64,000 bases of DNA from an uncultured Coriobacteriaceae bacterium (GTDB taxonomy: Bacteria > Actinomycetota > Coriobacteriia > Coriobacteriales > Eggerthellaceae). Of the stretch, positions 1 through 7,730 are shown one piece after another (the stretch's first letter is position 1; each line of letters opens with the position of its first letter). The position numbers and the translations under genes are program-made. The notes under the pieces are model-generated. The model was not told where the DNA came from. It worked only from the letters and a program-made list of their open reading frames with translations, and did not search any database. Location: assembly GCA_937937585.1 (NCBI GenBank), contig CALDCB010000007.1:62001-126000 (forward strand), in the 5' to 3' direction.

Positions 1-564
1 CTGTTCCGCCCTCTCCCTGAAGGTATCGATGAACAGGTTGTTTGCAATGCGCTCGATCCTTCCAAAGATATCGACGGCATCACGCGCGGATCTCTTGCAA
101 CCTTGCTCGCGGGCTCTGGCGAGGGCTTCGCGCCCTGCACGGCTGCGGCATGCATGGACATCCTTGACCATTACGGCATCGATCTTGAGGGCAAGAAGGC
201 CGTTGTTCTAGGCCGCAGCTTGGTTATCGGCAAGCCGGTTTCGCTCATGCTGCTTGCGCGCAACGCGACGGTCACGGTCTGCCATTCGCGTACGCAGGAT
301 TTGCCCGGCGCCGTGAGCGACGCCGACATCGTTGTGTGCGCCACGGGTCGTGCCCGCGCATACGGCGCCGACCTGTTCGCTCCTGGCCAGACCGTCCTTG
401 ACGTGGGAATCAATTTCGACGAACAGGGCAACCTATGCGGCGATGCCGATTTCGATGCGGTTGAGCCTATCGTTTCCGCAATCACCCCTGTTCCGCGCGG
501 CGTTGGATCGGTTACAACCGTTGCCATGCTGCGCAACGTCGTTATCGCGGCCGAGCGACGTTAG
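1..564 (+). CDS. folD: FolD, methylenetetrahydrofolate dehydrogenase/cyclohydrolase (5' truncated)
   Basis: The reading frame is open from base 1 to the TAG at 562-564, so only the C-terminal 187 residues are in the window. FolD is a cytoplasmic NADP-dependent dehydrogenase and cyclohydrolase that interconverts methylene-, methenyl- and formyl-tetrahydrofolate. Visible family marks are the PLP segment near the start (FRPLPEGID), the Rossmann signature VLGRSLVIGKPVSLML and the late segment ITPVPRGVGSVTT. That last segment is normally PGGVGPMT, so three conserved positions differ here. The frame ends 21 bases before tsaE, which suggests co-transcription. The family call is secure; full activity is likely but not certain because of the altered motif. 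Confidence 0.93.
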   Translation: MFRPLPEGIDEQVVCNALDPSKDIDGITRGSLATLLAGSGEGFAPCTAAACMDILDHYGIDLEGKKAVVLGRSLVIGKPVSLMLLARNATVTVCHSRTQDLPGAVSDADIVVCATGRARAYGADLFAPGQTVLDVGINFDEQGNLCGDADFDAVEPIVSAITPVPRGVGSVTTVAMLRNVVIAAERR

Positions 565-585
565 CTTCAAACGCGAAAGGGCATC

Positions 586-1059
586 ATGAGGTTCGAGTCG
601 AATTCCGTGGAAGATACCAAGCGCATCGCGGCTGCTTTGGCGCAGTGCGTGCAGTCGGGCGACGTCATCACGCTCACCGGCGACCTTGGTGCGGGGAAGA
701 CCCATTTCGCTCAGGGTTTCGGTGAGGCTTTGGGCATCGACGAGCCAATCGTCAGCCCGACGTTCAACATCGTGCTGACGTACCCTCAGGGCCGCGTGCC
801 TTTGTATCATTTCGACCTGTATCGCCTCGACACCGAAGACCAGCTTGATGACATCGCGTTCTATGACCTTATCGAAGGCGATGGCGTGTCTCTTGTCGAA
901 TGGGGCGAGCGATTCCCTGATGCTTTCCCCGACGACTGCCTGCATGTTTTCATCATCGCTCCTGAAGAGGGGAAACGTATTGTTTCGGTGGAGTCAACGG
1001 GTCCTCATTCGGCCGACGTGGCCCGATGCTGGGGTAAAGCGTTTTCGGCTGGCGAATAG
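586..1059 (+). CDS. tsaE: TsaE, ATPase of tRNA t6A biosynthesis
   Basis: This 157-residue protein is the usual length for TsaE, the ATPase that cycles the TsaB-TsaD complex during threonylcarbamoylation of A37 in ANN-decoding tRNAs. The Walker A loop GDLGAGKTHFAQG is at about residues 32-44, followed by the family segment VSPTFNIV and the Y-FDLYRL strand. The ATG at 586 follows a GAAAGG ribosome site. The next gene is the TsaB-RimI-TsaD fusion, so almost the whole t6A machinery except TsaC is encoded in tandem. The gap of about 120 bases before the fusion contains a possible promoter, so the two may be expressed partly independently. Confidence 0.93.
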   Translation: MRFESNSVEDTKRIAAALAQCVQSGDVITLTGDLGAGKTHFAQGFGEALGIDEPIVSPTFNIVLTYPQGRVPLYHFDLYRLDTEDQLDDIAFYDLIEGDGVSLVEWGERFPDAFPDDCLHVFIIAPEEGKRIVSVESTGPHSADVARCWGKAFSAGE

Positions 1060-1098
1060 CCTTCTTGCGCAAAGGCCGGTTTGCGGGCCAAGGCGCGT

Positions 1099-1104
1099 TA
1101 TAAT
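1099..1104 (+). promoter_or_regulatory. Candidate -10 box upstream of the tsaB-rimI-tsaD fusion
   Basis: A perfect TATAAT at 1099-1104 lies 77 bases before the chosen ATG at 1182. No good -35 sits at 17 bases; the nearest TTGCGG (1081-1086) is only 12 bases away. It is a plausible but unproven promoter. Confidence 0.3.
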
Positions 1105-1181
1105 CATCGGCGCAAACAACGTTCACGGCGATCCTGTTGGGTCGCCGTCGTGCAATCACACATAAACAGAAAGAGCTTTCG

Positions 1182-3593
1182 ATGGATTCTAGCGTCGATG
1201 TGTCGAACAATCGATCAGCCGATCGCGATCTGGTTCTTGCCTTCGACACCGCGAATGAAGTGGTGGCAATCGGCGTGGGCCGTCTTGTTCCCGACGGCCG
1301 CTCGGTCGAAACCGTGGCCACGTTCGAGGTGCAGGCGCGTCGCGCGTCCAACACGCGCTTGCTTCCCGAGATCGATGCTCTTCTTAAGGAGCATGGCATC
1401 ACGCGCGATCGCATCGCATGCGTGGCTGTTGGTCGCGGACCTGGCTCCTTTACGGGCGTGCGTATCGCCATGGCCACGGCAAAGGGCGTGGCTTCCGCTT
1501 TGAAAGTGGGCCTTGTCGGCGTTTCCACACTGGACGCCATTGCCTGGAATGCCTGGGATTCGGGCATTCGTGGTCGTGTGCTGGTTGTGGCCGACGCTAT
1601 GCGCCATGAGGTGTATCCCGTGCGCTATCTCGTTGACGATGCGGGCGCCCATCGAACCGAGCCCGACTCGGTGGTGAAGGCCGCTGCGGCTGCGGAGTCG
1701 CTTTCGGGTGATGTTGCCAAAACCGCTGACGGCGCGCAGCTTCAGATCATGGGCGACGCCCTTTCGAAGTACGCTGACGTCTTCCAGGCGTGCGGTGCCG
1801 TTCTTGATGAGACGCTTTGGTCGGTTACGGGCCGCGGCCTGCTCCTTGCGCTGCAGGAATCGTGGCGCGCGGGCGAGTGCGATCCGTTCGACGCCAAAAG
1901 GCACGACCCGGCGTTCGCGCTGCCGGTGTACACGCGTCTTTCTGACGCAGAGGAAAACGAGCGCGTCCGCCTTTCGAAGGACGACCCGCGCAATCTTGTG
2001 ACTGGCGTTCAGGATATCGAGTCTGACCAGGTGCTGTATCGTCCGCTTGACGCGGCCCATGTCGCCGATGTCGCGAAGCTCGAGGCTCGGGTCATGGAGG
2101 GTGCTCCGTGGACCGAGAAAACCATTTCCGATGAGCTTTCGGCGGCAGGCTACCTGTGGTGGGCGGCTTTCTCGCGCGACGAAGAGGGCTCCGCCAAGCT
2201 TGTCGCATACGTTGGCGGTTTGGTTGCCGGCGACGTGCTTGAGGTGCTTCGTGTGGGCACCGATCCCGAATGGCGTCGACGCGGCATCGCCCGCGAGCTT
2301 ATCGCTCACCTGGCGTCCGACGCGCGCGATTTAGGCGCGCAGTCGTGCATGCTCGAGGTTCGCGCAGACAACAAGCCCGCACAGGCGCTTTACGAGTCCA
2401 TCGGGCTTGAGCGCGTGGGTGTGCGTGCGAAGTACTACGATAACGCCGTCGATGCCGTCATCATGAACGGCCCGCTCCCTGTGGCTTCCCACGACGTTGG
2501 CGGTATGGAGATGCAAGATCATAGGGAAAACGAGGCGGCGCCATTGAAGGTCACGCGCCCGCTGATCATTGCCATCGAAAGTTCGTGCGATGAGACGGCG
2601 GCGTCTATCGTTGACGGCGACGGCAACCTTCTTGCCGATATCGTCGCGTCGCAGATCGACTTCCATTCGCGTTTCGGCGGCGTCGTTCCCGAGATCGCCA
2701 GCCGCAAGCACATTGAGGCCATTTGCGGGGTATGCGACGAGTGCTTCGACGTTGCTGCTGCGCATCTGGGCGTTGATTCGCTTACGTGGACTGATCTCGA
2801 CGCGGTTTCCGTCACTTTCGCTCCTGGCTTGGTTGGCGCGTTGGTTGTTGGCGTTGCGTTCGCCAAGGGCGCCGCATGGGCTGCCGACAAGCCTTTTATC
2901 GGGGTCAACCATCTTGAAGGCCATCTGTACGCAAACAAGATCGGCGCGCCCGACCTTGAACCGCCTATGGTTGCGTCCCTTGTCTCGGGTGGCAACACCA
3001 TGCTTGTCCATGTGAAGGATTGGGGCGACTACGAAACGCTTGGCACCACCATCGACGACGCGGTGGGCGAGGCGTTTGACAAGGTTGCCAAAGCATTGGG
3101 GCTGGGGTATCCCGGCGGTCCTGTCATCTCGAAGTATGCCGCCATGGGCAATCCCAAGGCCATTGCCTTCCCGCGTGCGATGATGCATTCGGGCGATCTT
3201 CGTTTCTCGCTGTCGGGCTTGAAGACCGCTGTCATCACGCATATCAACAACGAGAAGCAGGCGGGTCGTCCTTTGAACATCCCCGACATCGCCGCCAGCT
3301 TCCAGCAGGCGGTTGTGGATGTCCAGGTGTCGAAGGCCCGTCATGCGCTTGAGGAAACAGATGCGGAGGTCTTCTGCTTGGGAGGCGGCGTTGCTGCCAA
3401 CCCGGCACTGCGCAACGCCTATCAGGAAATGTGCCGCAAACAGGGGGTACGCTTGATCATGCCGCCGCTGCGCTCGTGCGGCGACAACGCGGGCATGATC
3501 GCCCTTGTCGCGCTTGACCGTTATCGCCAGGGTAAGTTCTTCGGGCTTGACGCCGATGCGTTCGCCCGTGCCGACCTGGACAAGCCGTATTAA
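1182..3593 (+). CDS. TsaB-RimI-TsaD triple fusion protein
   Basis: One 803-residue chain contains three normally separate proteins. Residues about 1-275 are TsaB-like (AFDTANEVVAIGVG; GRGPGSFTGVRIA at about 84-96). Residues about 285-440 are a GNAT acetyltransferase of the RimI type, with the acetyl-CoA loop RRRGIA. Residues about 459-803 are TsaD, with AIESSCDETAAS, the metal-binding HLEGH and the late GGGVAANPALR. TsaB and TsaD form the threonylcarbamoyl transferase for tRNA A37; RimI acetylates the N-terminus of ribosomal protein S18. The ATG at 1182 follows AAAGAG; an in-frame upstream TTG at 1137 lacks a ribosome site. No frameshift or internal stop separates the domains. TsaE lies directly upstream, which supports the t6A role. 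The fusion order B-RimI-D matches the gene order often seen in bacterial operons. Confidence 0.92.
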   Translation: MDSSVDVSNNRSADRDLVLAFDTANEVVAIGVGRLVPDGRSVETVATFEVQARRASNTRLLPEIDALLKEHGITRDRIACVAVGRGPGSFTGVRIAMATAKGVASALKVGLVGVSTLDAIAWNAWDSGIRGRVLVVADAMRHEVYPVRYLVDDAGAHRTEPDSVVKAAAAAESLSGDVAKTADGAQLQIMGDALSKYADVFQACGAVLDETLWSVTGRGLLLALQESWRAGECDPFDAKRHDPAFALPVYTRLSDAEENERVRLSKDDPRNLVTGVQDIESDQVLYRPLDAAHVADVAKLEARVMEGAPWTEKTISDELSAAGYLWWAAFSRDEEGSAKLVAYVGGLVAGDVLEVLRVGTDPEWRRRGIARELIAHLASDARDLGAQSCMLEVRADNKPAQALYESIGLERVGVRAKYYDNAVDAVIMNGPLPVASHDVGGMEMQDHRENEAAPLKVTRPLIIAIESSCDETAASIVDGDGNLLADIVASQIDFHSRFGGVVPEIASRKHIEAICGVCDECFDVAAAHLGVDSLTWTDLDAVSVTFAPGLVGALVVGVAFAKGAAWAADKPFIGVNHLEGHLYANKIGAPDLEPPMVASLVSGGNTMLVHVKDWGDYETLGTTIDDAVGEAFDKVAKALGLGYPGGPVISKYAAMGNPKAIAFPRAMMHSGDLRFSLSGLKTAVITHINNEKQAGRPLNIPDIAASFQQAVVDVQVSKARHALEETDAEVFCLGGGVAANPALRNAYQEMCRKQGVRLIMPPLRSCGDNAGMIALVALDRYRQGKFFGLDADAFARADLDKPY

Positions 3594-3597
3594 CAGG

Positions 3598-3627
3598 AAA
3601 ACGCCGCATCAAGCGGCGTTTTCTTTT
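3598..3627. terminator. Bidirectional intrinsic terminator between tsaD and the MFS gene
   Basis: The stem AAAACGCCGC/GCGGCGTTTT is followed by TTCTTTT on the plus strand and flanked by A/T runs on both sides. It can end both the fusion gene and the convergent minus-strand MFS gene, which stops at 3675. Confidence 0.85.
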
Positions 3628-3674
3628 GGGTAGTGTATCTTTTCGCGTTCAGCATGGGCGACCAAGGGCATGTC

Positions 3675-4904
3675 TTATCGACCCGGTCGGTAGCGCTTGT
3701 AAACGCTGATCACGGTGACGGATGCGAAAACCGCCATAGCGAACAGGATGAGGTACGTGCTCACGTAGGTGCCGGTTGCAACCCGAAGCGGACCGGGGAT
3801 GGCGTTGATGAGGAAGCCGCCAAACGAGTAGGCCACCTGGGCGTTCTTGATGGACTTCTCACGGTTCGCCGGATCGGCGAGTTGAAGCGACCAAACCGAA
3901 AGCCCTACGGTTCCAAGGGCGGTTCCCCAGCCAATCAAGAGGGCGGCGAACAGGCCAAGCGCAGACGAGCCGCAAGGGGTGAAGCAGCTGCAAGCGAATC
4001 CGATGATCAGCGTAAGGAATACCAAGCTGCTGCTGCGCTCGACGCCGAATCGGTCGAACATCTTGCCCGTGATCATCTTCGAGGCCGTAAGGGCAAGACC
4101 GAGGAGCGAAAGGGTGAATGCGGCGAAGTGGGGGTCGAAGCCGTTCGTGGTCAGCAAGACGGAGTAGTACGTGTCGCCGCCGACGCTCATGCATCCCACG
4201 CACATCATGGCGGCAAGAAGGATCTTCCTATGCCTCGGTGGGATCTCGGGGTCGCCTGCGCGCTCGCTTTCTCGATTGTTCTTGTTGGCGGGTTCGCCTT
4301 TCGCAGCGTTCTTTTGCTTCGCTTCGGCGTTGACGTCTGAGGGACGGTTCCTGAGAAGCGCGAACACTAGCAGCCCCAAAGCCAAGGCAAGCAGCGCCTC
4401 TAGACGGAAGGAAAGCTGAAGGGATTGCCCTTCGATGATGCGCACTGCGGCCAAGGGCACAAGGATGGAGGCGAAGCCGCTGCCAAGGGTGGCGAAGCCC
4501 ACTGCTCCGCCCAGTCCGTGGTCGAACCAGCGGCTGATCAGAAGTGTCATTCCCACCATGCCGCCAAGGCCATAGCCTGCGCCTGCGAAAACCGCTCCTG
4601 CAACGAATCCGCCAAGATTGCCGGCGAAACTGTAAATGACGAAGCCTGCGGTGGTCATGAGGCTTGCGAGGAACACGCCAAGGCGAACATCGAGCGCGTG
4701 ATAATAGCGGTCGACGAAGATGATGGTCAAAAGCGATGTGAGCGTGCGGATGGAAAGGATAAGCGAGCCGCCCACGTCGCCCACGCCGTCTGTTGCGATG
4801 ATGTAGGGCTGGTAGACGTTGAACGACGTGCTGGTCAGGCCCACGTTAGTGAAGAGAAAGAGAAAGCAGCACAGGGTGATGACTTTCTCGTAATGCTTTT
4901 TCAT
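3675..4904 (-). CDS. Major facilitator superfamily transporter
   Basis: The 409-residue protein has about twelve hydrophobic segments in two halves, separated by a charged loop (about residues 208-240: RNRPSDVNAEAK...ESERAGDPE) that is typical of the central MFS loop. It begins MKKHYEKVITLCCFLFLFTNVG with the first helix close to the N-terminus. The second half contains a KMFDRFG segment, a form of the MFS loop motif G-x-x-x-D-R-x-G. The substrate cannot be read from the sequence; oxalate/formate-type and monocarboxylate-type carriers look similar. It lies 75 bases downstream of ubiE on the same strand, but a 14-bp inverted repeat covers its ribosome-binding region, which hints at separate control. 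Confidence 0.8.
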   Translation of the reverse strand: MKKHYEKVITLCCFLFLFTNVGLTSTSFNVYQPYIIATDGVGDVGGSLILSIRTLTSLLTIIFVDRYYHALDVRLGVFLASLMTTAGFVIYSFAGNLGGFVAGAVFAGAGYGLGGMVGMTLLISRWFDHGLGGAVGFATLGSGFASILVPLAAVRIIEGQSLQLSFRLEALLALALGLLVFALLRNRPSDVNAEAKQKNAAKGEPANKNNRESERAGDPEIPPRHRKILLAAMMCVGCMSVGGDTYYSVLLTTNGFDPHFAAFTLSLLGLALTASKMITGKMFDRFGVERSSSLVFLTLIIGFACSCFTPCGSSALGLFAALLIGWGTALGTVGLSVWSLQLADPANREKSIKNAQVAYSFGGFLINAIPGPLRVATGTYVSTYLILFAMAVFASVTVISVYKRYRPGR

Positions 4905-4905
4905 G

Positions 4906-4947
4906 ATGTCCGTCCGAACTGGTTTCTCGAGGTGTTCGAACGGACAT
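4906..4947 (-). promoter_or_regulatory. 14-bp inverted repeat overlapping the MFS ribosome site
   Basis: Arms ATGTCCGTCCGAAC (4906-4919) and GTTCGAACGGACAT (4934-4947) pair at 13 of 14 positions around a 14-base loop. On the minus strand it ends 1 base before the MFS start codon and includes the only GGA-like ribosome site. It could be a repressor operator or an mRNA hairpin that limits translation. It has no T-run, so it is not a ubiE terminator. Confidence 0.55.
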
Positions 4948-4979
4948 GCTAGACGATCGTTGTTTCGATTAGATGGACG

Positions 4980-5939
4980 CTATTTGTGCGCAACGTGAAC
5001 AGCAGCGATGCCGCCCGTGTGGTTGGTCCACGAGACGTCGTGGAAGCCTGCATTTTCGAACATTTTCGCGAATGCGCGCTGATCGGGGAAGGCCTTGATG
5101 GAGCTTTGCAGGTATACGAAGCCGTCGCGGTCGCCCGTGATAAGGCCGCCCCAGAAGGGGATCATGTGCGTGAGGTAGAAGTCGTACATCGCGTGCCAGG
5201 CGGGGTTCGCGGGTTGCGAGAACTCCAGGCACACAAGGGTGCCGCCCGGCTTCAGAACGCGGTACATCTCGGAAAGGGCCTTCTCGCGTTGGGGCATGTT
5301 GCGCAGGCCGTATGCGACGGTGATCACGTCGTAACTGTTGTCGGCATAGGGGATGTTCTGCGCGTCGACGACTTCGAAGTCGACGGGAACGCCGTCGGCA
5401 GCGCCTTCGGCGTAATGCGCGCGTGCTACGTCGAGCATATCGTTCACCAGGTCGGTGCACTGGATGTGCTTCGGGTGCTTGCCGCGGGCGATGGCGAAGG
5501 TGACGTCGCCCGTTCCGCCAGCGATGTCAAGGACATCGCTTTCTGGGGTGATGGGGGCCTTCTTCACGACGTCGGCCAGCCACAGCTTGTAGGCGCCGAA
5601 GCTTGAGACGGCGTTGAAGCGTTCGTATTTCTTCGAGATGGTCGAGAAGATCTCCTTCACGCGCTCAGAGGAAAGCTCGGGTTCGGCTTCCTCGCCGGTG
5701 GCGGTGTCGATGGAGGTCGGTGGCTTTTGGCCGCTGTCGAGCACTTCCGGAATCTTGTCGCTGTCGACGACTTCCTCGGAAGCATCTGGATTATTGCTGC
5801 TGTCGAGCACTTCCGAGGAAGCATCTGAATTTCGGCCGCTGTCGGCGACTTCCGCGGAAGCCGCCTCGGCGGCGGCAGCCTCGGTAGTTTTTTGGCCGAG
5901 GGCATCGTAATCAATGTATTCGCGGTCGTGTTTAAGCAT
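4980..5939 (-). CDS. ubiE: UbiE/MenG, demethylmenaquinone methyltransferase with repeat-bearing N-terminal extension
   Basis: The last 230 or so residues are a class I SAM-dependent methyltransferase of the UbiE/MenG family: ISKKYERFNAVSSFG, the SAM loop VLDIAGGTGDVTF, and YGLRNMPQREKALSEMYRVL, which carries the family RN motif. It performs the last ring methylation of menaquinone, the likely quinone of this anaerobe. The total length is 319 residues against about 230-250 for the family. The excess is an N-terminal extension of about 90 residues. It contains tandem 13-residue units of the form EV-x-DS-xxxx-DASS, encoded by copies of the dispersed palindromic repeat. The ATG at 5939 follows AAGGA. 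The extension has no predicted fold and probably dangles off the enzyme. Confidence 0.92.
   Translation of the reverse strand: MLKHDREYIDYDALGQKTTEAAAAEAASAEVADSGRNSDASSEVLDSSNNPDASEEVVDSDKIPEVLDSGQKPPTSIDTATGEEAEPELSSERVKEIFSTISKKYERFNAVSSFGAYKLWLADVVKKAPITPESDVLDIAGGTGDVTFAIARGKHPKHIQCTDLVNDMLDVARAHYAEGAADGVPVDFEVVDAQNIPYADNSYDVITVAYGLRNMPQREKALSEMYRVLKPGGTLVCLEFSQPANPAWHAMYDFYLTHMIPFWGGLITGDRDGFVYLQSSIKAFPDQRAFAKMFENAGFHDVSWTNHTGGIAAVHVAHK
5734..5860 (-). repeat. Tandem 39-bp repeats derived from the dispersed palindromic element, inside ubiE
   Basis: CTGTCG(A/G) starts recur at 5734, 5761, 5800 and 5839, giving spacings of 27, 39 and 39 bases. Units include TTCCTCGGAA-type palindromes and encode EVADS/EVLDS/EVVDS/EVLDS. 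The segment 5790-5822 is identical over 33 bases, in reverse orientation, to 8184-8216 in tatA. Confidence 0.85.
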
Positions 5940-6042
5940 GATCGTTCCTTACAGTCGTTTTTCCCAATGTACTACGAACGCCGCCGCTCACAAACGTCTC
6001 GGACGGATACCGTATGAACTTTCTATTTCATAAGGGGCGCAA

Positions 6043-6051
6043 TGGTATCAT
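6043..6051 (+). promoter_or_regulatory. Candidate extended -10 promoter of the amidohydrolase gene
   Basis: TGG-TATCAT (6043-6051) is an extended -10. The same block with its downstream flank (TATCATT-x-AAGC) appears before eno at 22531-22539. No clear -35 is visible. Confidence 0.35.
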
Positions 6052-6091
6052 TCAAGCTTGCGTGAATAGCGTAAAAGAAAGCAGGTCAACC

Positions 6092-7447
6092 ATGCTCCTA
6101 TGTGCGCATTACATCCTCCCGGTAACCTCAGATCCCATCCTTGATGGTGCGATTTTGGTGCGCGACGGGCAGATCGTCGAGATAGGTCAGGCGTCCCTGC
6201 TCAAGCGCATTTACCCCGACGAAGAAGTCATGGACTTCAAGGAGTCCGCCCTCATGCCGGGCATGGTGAACCTCCACATGCATCTCGAGGACACCGTCAT
6301 GCGCGGAATCGTCCCCGACGAACCCTACGCCGATTGGCGCCGCAGCCTTGCCATCACCGGCGAGAAGCTTGACGCGCGCGATTGGCGCTCTTCCGCTATT
6401 CTGGGCGGCCTCGAGGCTCTCACTTGCGGAATCACCTTCGTTGCCGATAAGTCCACCACGGGCGCTGCCGTCACCGCGCTTCAAAAGCTCGGCATGCGCG
6501 GCATCGTCTACCGCGAGGTTGGCGCTGTTGACAAGCCTCGCGTCGAGTACGCCATGCGCAGTGCGCACAACGACATTCTCACTTGGGCCGAAGGCGCAGA
6601 CGAATCGCGTATTTCCATTGGTATCGCGCCTCGCCCCACGTACGAGTGCCATCCTCTGGTCTTCACCCGCGCGGCAGAACTTGCCCGCAGCGAGAACATC
6701 CCTCTGTCGGTAAGTGTTGCTTCCAGCAGCGAGGAATGCGACTTCCTGGCATTCGGCGGTTCGCGCCTGTCCGTCGAGGCAATGCGCGAGAAACGTGGAT
6801 TCATCGAGATCCCGCCATGGCTTCCTGCTGGCGTTTCGCCGGTCAGCTACGTTGCCGAATGGGGCGGTTTCGAGGCTGACAATGTTTTGGCTGTCCACTG
6901 CGTCCATGTCAGCAAGGACGACGTGAACATGCTGAAGAACCAGGGCGTTTCCGTTGCCGTGTGCCCGCGCACCAACGCTCAGCTGTCCATGGGTGTGGCA
7001 CCTATCTTCGATCTTATGCGCGCCGGCCTGACTGTCGGTTTGGGTACGGGTTACTCGGTGGCAATCGACTCCACCGACCTTATTTCAGAGATGCGTTTCG
7101 GCATGTTGCTGCAGCGTGCCGTTAATCCCGGCAAGTTCCTGGACGCCCACACCATGCTTCGTATGGCTACCATCGACGCTGCTCGCGCCATTAAGATGGA
7201 CGACCAGATCGGCTCACTGGAAATCGGAAAGCGCGCCGACATCGTCGCCGTCGATCTTTCCGGCTCGTATCAAAGCCCCACTGACGACCCAGCCTCCGCC
7301 GTTGTCAATACGACTTCCGGCTCCGACGTGCTCATGACCATGATTGACGGCAAGATCCGTTACGAGAAGGGCAAGTGGCATTTGGGCGCCGATGTGGCGA
7401 AGGACATCGCCCGCGTGATCGAGATCCGCGGCAAGCTCAAGAAATAA
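6092..7447 (+). CDS. Amidohydrolase-superfamily protein (MTA/SAH-deaminase-like) lacking some metal ligands
   Basis: The 451-residue protein aligns by eye along its whole length with the ATZ/TRZ and MTA/SAH deaminase branch of the amidohydrolase superfamily. It has an N-terminal beta-sandwich strand (ILVRDGQIVEIG), PGMVNLHMHLEDT with the HxH pair, LAVHCVHVSKDD with the beta-6 His, and a C-terminal sandwich (GSLEIGKRADIVAVD). Two metal ligands expected in this branch are absent. The HIHLAE strand reads LSVSVASSSEE, and the GTD at beta-8 reads GTGYS. The real start is probably the ATG at 6092 after AAGCAGG; an in-frame ATG at 6014 has no ribosome site. It may be a catalytically changed or dead deaminase. 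Its neighbours ubiE and tat do not define a substrate. Confidence 0.75.
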   Translation: MLLCAHYILPVTSDPILDGAILVRDGQIVEIGQASLLKRIYPDEEVMDFKESALMPGMVNLHMHLEDTVMRGIVPDEPYADWRRSLAITGEKLDARDWRSSAILGGLEALTCGITFVADKSTTGAAVTALQKLGMRGIVYREVGAVDKPRVEYAMRSAHNDILTWAEGADESRISIGIAPRPTYECHPLVFTRAAELARSENIPLSVSVASSSEECDFLAFGGSRLSVEAMREKRGFIEIPPWLPAGVSPVSYVAEWGGFEADNVLAVHCVHVSKDDVNMLKNQGVSVAVCPRTNAQLSMGVAPIFDLMRAGLTVGLGTGYSVAIDSTDLISEMRFGMLLQRAVNPGKFLDAHTMLRMATIDAARAIKMDDQIGSLEIGKRADIVAVDLSGSYQSPTDDPASAVVNTTSGSDVLMTMIDGKIRYEKGKWHLGADVAKDIARVIEIRGKLKK

Positions 7448-7465
7448 CAAAGTAGGTAAACCAAG

Positions 7466-7660
7466 ATGGCAAACAACAAAATGACCGCCAAGCAGAAGGC
7501 CTCAAAGGTCCAGGCTGCTGAAGAGCGTGCGCGTCGCGCGCAGGAGGCAAAGGAGCGCAAGGCCCGTACGAAGAAGATCTTCACGGTCGTGGTCTGCGTC
7601 ATCCTTGTTCTGGCGCTGTGCATCCCCACCATGGCCTTGGCTCTTCTTGGTGGACGCTAG
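7466..7660 (+). CDS. Small single-span membrane protein, unknown function
   Basis: This 64-residue protein has a strongly charged Lys/Arg/Glu/Ala-rich helical first half (residues about 5-36, possible coiled coil) and one hydrophobic segment (FTVVVCVILVLALCIPTMAL, about residues 39-58), ending GGR. The N-terminus is therefore probably cytoplasmic. It sits 18 bases after the amidohydrolase and 70 bases before tatA on the same strand, with GTAGG as a weak ribosome site. I do not recognise the family. Placement next to tatA suggests a membrane or translocase-associated role, but that is only context. Confidence 0.6.
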   Translation: MANNKMTAKQKASKVQAAEERARRAQEAKERKARTKKIFTVVVCVILVLALCIPTMALALLGGR

Positions 7661-7730
7661 GCCGTCCGTCGTTTGGTCGCTGTAGAAGTTGTTTTCGGGG
7701 GCTAGCGCCCTCATTTCGAAAGGTAATCAC

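Noticed and set aside
4906..4947. Terminator of ubiE
   Set aside because: No T-run on the minus strand and it overlaps the next ribosome site, so a regulatory role fits better.
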